From Streptomyces sp. GSL17-111 (GTDB lineage Bacteria; Actinomycetota; Actinomycetes; Streptomycetales; Streptomycetaceae): a stretch of 64,000 nt of DNA. Positions 58,338-64,000 of this stretch are shown piece after piece. The stretch covers positions 62,001 through 126,000 of the forward strand of contig NZ_JBAJNS010000001.1 of NCBI RefSeq assembly GCF_037911585.1, written 5' to 3'. The notes beneath the pieces are model-generated. The model saw only the letters and a list, made by a program, of their open reading frames with translations, had not been told where the DNA came from and did no database searches. Position 1 is the first letter of the stretch. The number at the start of each line of letters is the position of its first letter. The position numbers and the translations under genes are program-made.

Positions 58338-59658
58338 GTACCGCACGTGTCAACCGCAAGTCGGTCATCTCCGAGGCGGTCGCACCCTGGAGCGACATCG
58401 CCCAGCTGCTGCGCGGCGGCGAGGCGGGCACGCTGGTTCCCGTCATCATCCCCCGCCACCGGCGCAGGCTGTGGTGGATGCTGCCCCTGTGGCTGAGCCT
58501 GTTCGCGCTGCTCGCCGGTGTGACGCTGTCGCTGCGGGAGACGGACTCCGACAGCGCGGCGGACCTCGCGTACGGGGCACTCGCCGGCCTCGCCTACGGC
58601 GTCGGCGCTCTGCTCCTGATCGCCGGCGTTCTGTGGTGGTGGCGCTCCTCGATCGTCGAGATCGAACAGGTACGAACGGTGTCCTGACCCGCTACGGCGC
58701 GGTCACCCGCACCCTGGACGCGGGCCGCCACTACCTCTGGCACCCCTGGTCAAGGGTGGACTTCGTGGTCGACACGGCCACCGAGATCCCGTACTCCGCC
58801 CCGGTGATGGCCTGCCCGACGCAGGAGAACGTCCCGCTGCGGTCGATCGAGTTCTTCCTGAAGTTCCGCATCACGGACGCGGTCCGGTTCGTCCGCACGA
58901 TCGGCGCGGGCAACTTCGACCTGGTCCTCTCCAGCGCCGTCCAGGACGCCATCCGCCAGCGCGCCCGCAAGATGCGCACCGAGCGGGCGTACGACCTGCG
59001 CGGCTCGGACGTGGCCGACATGCAGGAGCTGCTCAACCGCCAGCTGGAGCGCTACGGGGTACGCATCACCGGCTCCAACATCCCGGACGTCCAGCTGCCG
59101 ACGCAGTACCAGCAGCACCTGGCCACCAGGGAGCGGGTCGCCAAGGAGCGTACGGCGTACGAACAGGAGTGGGGGCTGACCCGCAAGCGCCGTATCGACA
59201 GCCTCGGCATGGAGATCGAGCGGGCCAAGAAGGTGCGCGACGCGCGCGTCGTCGAGGTGAAGGCCGCCCTCAACAACGCCCGCGAACAGGTGGCCCAGCT
59301 GCTGGAGGAGCAGGAGACCAACGCCCAGCGGGTCCGCTTCGAGATCGAGACACGCGGTCGCAGCGGCCTGATCTCCGCCGAGAACGAGGCCCGCGCCCAG
59401 CGCGCCCTCGCCAGGGCCTACCGTGACAACCGCGCCGTCCTGCAGTACGAGCTGGCCCGCCGCCGCCTCGAAGTGGGCGCGGAACTGGCGTCGAAGGCAC
59501 CGCAGGCCGTGGTCGTACGCACCGACGGCGGCAGCGGTGACACCTCGGCGCTCTCGACGCTGCTCGCCGCACAGCTGCTGCCGCGGATGACGGAGCCGCC
59601 CACGGCGCCGACACGGTACTTCGGGAGTGAAGCCCAGGACGGGGGGACCGACGCCTGA
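58334..59658 (+). pseudogene. SPFH (band 7) protein B, split by a one-base frameshift
   Basis: The gene is in two frames. Codons from GTG 58334 give an N-terminal region, two membrane helices and a segment ending VEIEQ, then a stop at 58685. The -1 frame continues from 58669 as GTNGVLTRYGAVTRTLDAGR and the full SPFH domain to 59658. If one G were added near 58669 it would encode about 441 residues parallel to protein A. No slippery heptamer is visible. The cause may be a sequencing error or a real mutation. AGGAGG at 58321-58326 supports the start. Confidence 0.8.
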
Positions 59659-59687
59659 GGTGTGCGTCACCCCGCTCCCCTCGACCG

Positions 59688-59721
59688 GCGGCCGCCGGCT
59701 CTCTCGGGAGCCGGCGGCCGC
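59688..59721 (+). terminator. intrinsic terminator of the SPFH operon
   Basis: Perfect 14-base arms (59688-59701 and 59708-59721) with a TCTCGG loop lie 30 bases after the second SPFH stop. Confidence 0.9.
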
Positions 59722-59859
59722 GGTCTCGGACGCGGGGGCGCAACAGAGCGCGTGGCGGCGCCTTCCGGGGTGTGCGGGCGCGCTTCTAGACTGGGTGCCC
59801 GAGAGACCGGACGGCCCGGTGGGCCGCCCGTCGCAGCACAGGAGATCCAGGGAGCCCAT

Positions 59860-60432
59860 GTGCCCGGCCGGCGTTCCATCACCGAGGCGGAGAAGCTCGC
59901 GCGGGCCCGGCTCGACGGCATGGCCGTGCGACGGGAGCAGATGGCGGCGGTGGCCAACATCCACCGTGCCGCCGCCGTCGTGCGCCACCACCTGGAGAAC
60001 TCCGTCCTGCGCGGCTCGGATCTGACCTGGACGGCGTTCGTCGTGCTGTGGGTGGTGTGGGTCTGGGGCGAGTCGGAGACCCGGCGCGTCGCGGAGGAGG
60101 CGGGCATCTCCAAGGGCACCCTGACCGGTGTCTCCCGCACCCTGGAGTCGCGCGGACTCCTGCGGCGCGGGGAACACCCCACCGACGGGCGGCTCGTGCT
60201 GCTGAGCCTCACCGAGCGGGGCGAGGCGTTCATGCGGGAGGTGTTCCCCGCGTTCAACGACGAGGAGGTCTTCGTGACCGCCCGGCTGGACGACGAGGAG
60301 TGCCGGGACCTCGCTGACATGCTGCGGCGGGTCGTCCTCCAGGTGGAGGAGCACGGCGAGGAGCGCCGCGACGCGCTGCGGAACGGGGCGGAGCCCGCGC
60401 CGCGCCGCAGCGGCCGTCGCGCCAGGGGCTGA
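59860..60432 (+). CDS. MarR family regulator
   Basis: A 190-residue winged-helix protein. The DNA-binding region contains the motif RRVAEEAGISKGTLTGVSRT near residue 78 and the wing GEHPTDGRLVLLSLTERG. GTG 59860 has GGGAG about six bases upstream; ATG 59858 is in a different frame and rejected. TAGACT at 59787-59792 is a likely -10. It is transcribed in the same direction as the SPFH genes but after their terminator. Its target is unknown. Confidence 0.88.
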   Translation: MPGRRSITEAEKLARARLDGMAVRREQMAAVANIHRAAAVVRHHLENSVLRGSDLTWTAFVVLWVVWVWGESETRRVAEEAGISKGTLTGVSRTLESRGLLRRGEHPTDGRLVLLSLTERGEAFMREVFPAFNDEEVFVTARLDDEECRDLADMLRRVVLQVEEHGEERRDALRNGAEPAPRRSGRRARG

Positions 60433-60447
60433 GCCCCCGCACACAGG

Positions 60448-61179
60448 TCAGCGGAAGACGCGGGCGGCGGCGACCAGCGCGTCGAACAGGCGCTGCTGCG
60501 CCGGGTCCGCCTCCGCCGTGTCTTCGGGATGCCACTGCACGGCCAGGAACCATCCCCGGTCCCCGGGCGCCTCGACGGCCTCGATGGTGCCGTCGGCGGC
60601 GTGCGCGGTGGCGGTCAGGCCCGCACCGAGGCGGTCGACGTGCTGGTGGTGGTAGCAGGACACCTCGGTCGTCCCGGTCCCGACGACGGCCGCGACGGCC
60701 GATCCGGGGGCGAGCCGCACCGGATGGGTGAGGTGCCGGTGCTCCCGGTCCGGGCCACCCATGTCCTGGTGCAGAGTGCCGCCGCGCGCGGTGTTCACCA
60801 CCTGCAGGCCGCGGCAGACCGCCAGCAGCGGCATCCCCGCCGCGCCGGCCCGGCGGGCGACTTCGAGGTCGAACGCGTCCTGCTCGTGGTCCACGTCGTA
60901 GACGGCGTCGTGGACGGAGCCGGCCCCGTAGCGGTGCGGCGAGAGGTCCCCGCCGCCGGGCAGCAGGACGCCGTCGAACCGGGCGAGGCGGGCGGCCGTC
61001 TCGGCGGGGTCGCAGCGGCCCTCGGGTGCGTGGGGGTGAAGGGTGACGGGTTCGCCGCCCGCCCGCCAGACCGCCTCGATGAGGGCACGGGCGTTGACCT
61101 CGGCCGCGTACCGCAGGGCGGAGGTGGTGGCGGAGAAGCGGGCCGGGACGGCGATGAGGGGACGGGCGGCGCGGTTCAC
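60448..61179 (-). CDS. gamma-glutamyl-gamma-aminobutyrate hydrolase-like (class I GATase)
   Basis: A 243-residue peptidase C26/PuuD-like enzyme with the nucleophile in LLAVCRGLQVVN and the His/Glu pair in AVQWHPEDT. The PuuD reaction releases GABA from gamma-glutamyl-GABA in putrescine degradation. GTG 61179 overlaps the stop of the upstream aldehyde dehydrogenase gene by four bases, so the two share an operon. That is the Puu pair (PuuD with PuuC), although the glutamylating ligase is not in the window. Confidence 0.87.
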   Translation of the reverse strand: MNRAARPLIAVPARFSATTSALRYAAEVNARALIEAVWRAGGEPVTLHPHAPEGRCDPAETAARLARFDGVLLPGGGDLSPHRYGAGSVHDAVYDVDHEQDAFDLEVARRAGAAGMPLLAVCRGLQVVNTARGGTLHQDMGGPDREHRHLTHPVRLAPGSAVAAVVGTGTTEVSCYHHQHVDRLGAGLTATAHAADGTIEAVEAPGDRGWFLAVQWHPEDTAEADPAQQRLFDALVAAARVFR

Positions 61180-62660
61180 AGCTGGATCCAGGTGGTCTTC
61201 AGCTCGGTGTACTTCTCCAGCGCGTGGGCGGACTTGTCGCGTCCGTTGCCGGACTGCTTCATGCCGCCGAAGGGCACCGTCAGGTCGCCCTCCTCGTAGC
61301 AGTTGACCCAGACCGTTCCGGCCCGCAGGGCGCGTGCGACGCGGTGGGCGGTGGACAGGTCGGAGGTCCACAGGCCCGCGGCGAGGCCGTAGTCGGTGGC
61401 GTTGGCGAGGGCGACCGCCTCGTCGAGATCGTCGAAGGTGAGGACGGACAGGACCGGCCCGAAGACCTCCTCGCGCGCGAGGGCCGAGTCGGGGTCCACG
61501 CGGTCGAAGACGGTGGGTCGCAGGTACGTGCCTCCGGTCTCCGTCAGGGTGCGTTCACCGCCGGTCCGCAGTCGCGCCCCGGCGTCGAGGGCGGCGTGGA
61601 CGTGTCCGAGCACGCGGTCGAGGTGCTCCTCACCGGCCAGTGCGCCCATCTCGGTCGAGGGGTCCAGGGGGTCGCCGACGCGCAGGGCCCGGGCCCGTTC
61701 GACGACCGCTTCCGTGACGCGTTCGGCGATGGAGGAGTGCACCAGCAGCCGGGAGGGCGCGGTGCACATCTCCCCCTGGTTGAAGAAGATCCCCCAGGCC
61801 GCCGTGGCGGCGGCGGTCTCCAGGTCGGGGGCGTCGGGCAGGATGATGTTCGGGGACTTGCCGCCCAGTTCGAGCCAGACGCGCTTGAGGTTGGAGTCGG
61901 CGGCGTAGCGCAGGTAGTGACGCCCCACGGCCGTGGAGCCGGTGAAGGCGAGCACGTCGACACCGGGGTGCAGCCCGAGGGCCCGGCCGGTGACGGGCCC
62001 TTCGCCGTTGACGACGTTGAGGACGCCGGGCGGCAGCCCCGCCTCACCGGCGATCCGGGCCAGGTGCAGGGCGGAGAGGGGGCTTCGCTCGGAGGGCTTG
62101 AGCACGACCGAGCAGCCGGCCGCCAGGGCGGGGGCGATCTTCCATCCCGCCAGCGTCAGCGGGAAGTTCCAGGGCACGACCGCGCCCACGACGCCGCCGG
62201 GTTCGCGGGTGACGAGGGCGAGCGCGTCGGGTGCGGTGTGCGGGGACGCGTCGGTGAGCTTGTCGGCCAGTTGCCCGTACCAGCGGAAGGTGGCGATCAG
62301 GGCGCGCAGCTCGACGTCGAGGGCGTCCGTGATCGGCTTGCCCATCTCCAGACTGACGGTGAGCGCGAGGTCCGCGCGCCGCTCCTCGACGAGGTCGGCG
62401 ACGCGGGTGAGGACACGTCCGCGTTCGGCGGGTGCGAGCCGGGGCCAGGGGCCGTCGTCGAAGGCCCGGCGGGCGGCGGCGACGGCCCGGTCGACGTCGT
62501 CCGCACCCCCGTCGGCCACCTCGGCCAGCGGTCGCCCGTCCCGTGGCGAGACCACGGTGAACGTGCGGCCTCCCGCGTGGGCGGAACCGTCGATGAGGTG
62601 TGAGCCGTCCGGGCGGAGCGTCCCGGCCCGGCGTATCCAGACGTCGTGCGTGGCGTCCAC
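61176..62660 (-). CDS. aldehyde dehydrogenase (PuuC-like)
   Basis: A 494-residue NAD(P)-dependent aldehyde dehydrogenase. Visible motifs are PWNFPLTLAGWKIAPALAAG, LELGGKSPNIIL (general-base Glu) and the catalytic Cys in FFNQGEMCTAPSR. Coupling to a PuuD-like hydrolase suggests action on gamma-glutamyl-aminobutyraldehyde or a related polyamine aldehyde. GTG 62660 has AGGAGG six bases upstream; longer frames are unlikely. An inverted repeat lies just upstream of the gene. Confidence 0.92.
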   Translation of the reverse strand: MDATHDVWIRRAGTLRPDGSHLIDGSAHAGGRTFTVVSPRDGRPLAEVADGGADDVDRAVAAARRAFDDGPWPRLAPAERGRVLTRVADLVEERRADLALTVSLEMGKPITDALDVELRALIATFRWYGQLADKLTDASPHTAPDALALVTREPGGVVGAVVPWNFPLTLAGWKIAPALAAGCSVVLKPSERSPLSALHLARIAGEAGLPPGVLNVVNGEGPVTGRALGLHPGVDVLAFTGSTAVGRHYLRYAADSNLKRVWLELGGKSPNIILPDAPDLETAAATAAWGIFFNQGEMCTAPSRLLVHSSIAERVTEAVVERARALRVGDPLDPSTEMGALAGEEHLDRVLGHVHAALDAGARLRTGGERTLTETGGTYLRPTVFDRVDPDSALAREEVFGPVLSVLTFDDLDEAVALANATDYGLAAGLWTSDLSTAHRVARALRAGTVWVNCYEEGDLTVPFGGMKQSGNGRDKSAHALEKYTELKTTWIQL

Positions 62661-62684
62661 CGTGGGCCTCCTGTCGTGGAAAAG

Positions 62685-62702
62685 TCGTTTCGGGTCAAAC
62701 GA
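62685..62702. promoter_or_regulatory. candidate operator upstream of the aldehyde dehydrogenase gene
   Basis: TCGTTT-CGGGTC-AAACGA is a perfect six-base inverted repeat 25 bases upstream of GTG 62660. The TetR gene at 62772-63431 is the nearest upstream gene on the same strand, so it is a natural candidate regulator. Confidence 0.55.
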
Positions 62703-62771
62703 TGTAGTCGTCGGGGTGGGCGGAGGTCCGCCCGGCACGGGCCGTGCCGAGGGTTCAGCGGTGCCCCCGGG

Positions 62772-63431
62772 TCAGCTCCCGGCCCGGTCCTCGGCGTCGG
62801 AGGCGTCGGAGGCGTCGGAGGCGTCGGAGGCGTCGGAGGCCAGGTTCGTCAGCAGCGACCGCAGCTCCGCCAGCGCCTCTTCGGTCACCTCCCGCTCACC
62901 GAAGACGAGCTGGTGCAGCACCAGCCCCTCCAGCGCGGCGAAGACGAGCCGGGACAGGCCCCGGTCGACCGGCCGGGACAACACCCGGGCCAGATCACGT
63001 CGCGCCGTCTCGAAGTACTCCTCGTACAGGGCGCGGAGCTGCGGCATCAGCTCCGGCCTGCGCCGGCTCTCCAGCAGCAGTTCGTACTGGAAGGCCTGGA
63101 GGTCCGGGCCGGTCACCACCAGCTCCCCCAGCTTCGCGGCGAAGTCGTCCGCCGTGCCGCCGCCGGTGCCGAGGGCGTTGACGTTCAGCGAGGAGCGGAC
63201 GGCGTGGTCGACGGCCTCCTCGATCAGCGCGTCCCGGGAGCCGAAGTGGTGGACGACGAGCCCGTGGGTGACGCCCGCCTCCTCGGCGACGGCCCGGTAG
63301 GTCAGCTTGCGCAAGCCGCCCCGGGCCACCACGCGGACGGCTGCGTCCAGCAGGGCGACCCGGCCCGAACCGTAGTTGGTGATCCGCTTGCGCGGGCTGC
63401 GTTCACCGGTGGGCTCGACGGGATCGGTCAT
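62772..63431 (-). CDS. TetR family regulator with a Ser-Asp-Ala tail
   Basis: A 219-residue TetR protein. The N-terminal helix-turn-helix is at about residues 46-64 (RAVAEEAGVTHGLVVHHFG). The last 22 residues are five Ser-Asp-Ala units and a short end, encoded by a perfect nine-base tandem repeat. The tail should be acidic and disordered and may vary in length between strains. It precedes the aldehyde dehydrogenase operon and probably controls it through the inverted repeat at 62685-62702. Confidence 0.9.
   Translation of the reverse strand: MTDPVEPTGERSPRKRITNYGSGRVALLDAAVRVVARGGLRKLTYRAVAEEAGVTHGLVVHHFGSRDALIEEAVDHAVRSSLNVNALGTGGGTADDFAAKLGELVVTGPDLQAFQYELLLESRRRPELMPQLRALYEEYFETARRDLARVLSRPVDRGLSRLVFAALEGLVLHQLVFGEREVTEEALAELRSLLTNLASDASDASDASDASDAEDRAGS
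62793..62837. repeat. five-copy nine-base tandem repeat
   Basis: GGCGTCGGA occurs five times in perfect tandem. On the minus strand each unit is an in-frame Ser-Asp-Ala triplet, so changes in copy number keep the reading frame. It lies in the tail of the TetR gene. Confidence 0.95.
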
Positions 63432-63458
63432 GCCGCCGACCCTACCGGCGGCCCCCGC

Positions 63459-64000
63459 TCAGCGCCTGGGCGGTCTGATCCCCCGGAACTCCCAGTCACC
63501 GCCGAGCGCGGTCGACAGCACCTCCTCGGACGCGGTCGGCTGCGCCCCGACGTCGGCCCGGACGGGGGTGGGGCCGGTGACGACGTGGTTGGTGAGGGTG
63601 CCCAGCCCCTCGACCTCCACCTCGACGACGTCACCGGGACGCACGGGCCGGGAGTTGGCCGGGGTGCCGGACAGCAGGACGTCGCCGGGGTACAGCGTGA
63701 TGGTGCGGGCGATGTCGGCGACGAGGTAGTGCATGTCCCACGTCATCTCGTCGGTGGAGCCGTCCTGCACGGTCTCGCCGTTGACGCGGGTGCGCAGCCG
63801 CTTGCCGCGGAAGTCCCAGTCGGTGACCAGCCCGGGGCCGAGCGGGCACAGCGTGTCGGAGCCCTTGACGCGGAGCATGGACCCGGCGTCGGTGTCCCGG
63901 AAGTCGTGCAGGCCGTAGTCGTTGGCCACGGTGTAGCCGGCGATGTACTCCCCCGCGTGCTCCGGGGCGACGTTGCGGGCGGTCCTCCCGATGACGATGG
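63459..64000 (-). CDS. fumarylacetoacetate hydrolase family protein, 5' partial
   Basis: The frame is open to the window edge, so the N-terminal part is missing. The visible ~180 codons match the FAH/HpaG superfamily: VIGRTARNVAPEHAGEYIAG, TVANDYGLHDFRDTDAGSML, VKGSDTLCPLGP and SGTPANSRPVRPGDVVEVEV. Relatives include 5-carboxymethyl-2-hydroxymuconate isomerase/decarboxylases and other ring-cleavage product hydrolases. It is upstream of the TetR gene on the same strand, 27 bases away. Confidence 0.88.
   Translation of the reverse strand, partial: IVIGRTARNVAPEHAGEYIAGYTVANDYGLHDFRDTDAGSMLRVKGSDTLCPLGPGLVTDWDFRGKRLRTRVNGETVQDGSTDEMTWDMHYLVADIARTITLYPGDVLLSGTPANSRPVRPGDVVEVEVEGLGTLTNHVVTGPTPVRADVGAQPTASEEVLSTALGGDWEFRGIRPPRR

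Noticed and set aside
58660-58690. Programmed ribosomal frameshift at the SPFH B gene
   Set aside because: No slippery heptamer or downstream pseudoknot-like structure was seen, so a deletion or read error is a simpler explanation.
62793-62837. CRISPR array
   Set aside because: The repeats are nine bases with no spacers and encode an in-frame tail.

Overview
The window is chromosomal DNA of a Streptomyces or very close relative. It is very GC-rich, its reading frames have strong G/C third positions, and GTG starts are common. It carries a chaplin, the MurT/GatD pair, a mycothiol-type DinB-like enzyme and stand-alone biotin genes in actinobacterial order. No rRNA, tRNA, CRISPR array, insertion sequence, prophage or large biosynthetic cluster was recognised. 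Most genes look like core or conserved accessory metabolism, so most of the novelty is in regulation and in a few small modules.

Layout. 1-12.7 kb: a Rieske protein, a small holin/DUF3618/DUF4235 envelope operon, a dicarboxylate symporter, an acyl-CoA dehydrogenase divergent from a TetR regulator, a peptide deformylase, murT-gatD, a CtaG-like protein, and a TetR regulator divergent from a membrane protein. 12.7-17.2 kb: the biotin locus, with bioF divergent from bioB-bioA-bioD around a perfect palindrome. 17.5-24.6 kb: two DUF21/CBS proteins, an SGNH hydrolase, purB, a degenerate ROK regulator and a HutC-type GntR regulator. 24.8-29.6 kb: a short-chain dehydrogenase, a chaplin, an ACT-GNAT acetyltransferase, and a transsulfuration-type PLP enzyme divergent from an Lrp regulator. 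29.6-36.8 kb: a DUF885 protein, sbcD-sbcC, a YigZ-like protein and a CoA-binding protein. 36.8-43.7 kb: a cupin regulator divergent from an EamA transporter, two left-handed beta-helix proteins, a thioesterase, a repeat-bearing membrane protein, an MFS transporter and a spermidine synthase-like protein. 43.8-50 kb: a VTT protein, uppP, a lipoprotein N-acyltransferase, a Gfo/Idh oxidoreductase and ung. 50-56.4 kb: an orphan peptide-binding lipoprotein, two acyl-type SDRs, a HipA-like kinase with a DUF3037 partner, and a membrane-anchored lytic polysaccharide monooxygenase (LPMO). 56.6-60.4 kb: two SPFH proteins, the second split by a one-base frameshift, and a MarR regulator. 60.4-64 kb: a glutamine-amidotransferase hydrolase, an aldehyde dehydrogenase, a TetR regulator with a nine-base repeat tract, and a partial FAH-family hydrolase.

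How the parts relate. Several regulators sit divergent from their likely targets, with inverted repeats between them (TetR/acyl-CoA dehydrogenase, TetR/exporter-like protein, Lrp/PLP enzyme, GntR/SDR, cupin regulator/EamA). Envelope biology is well represented: lipid II amidation, undecaprenyl phosphate recycling, lipoprotein acylation, chaplin, and a chitin- or cellulose-active LPMO preceded by a DasR-like palindrome. Several genes look leaderless, with a -10 box ending 6 to 9 bases before the start codon. The best candidates for under-described biology are the tandem SPFH pair, the HipA-like kinase/DUF3037 pair and the unassigned operators.
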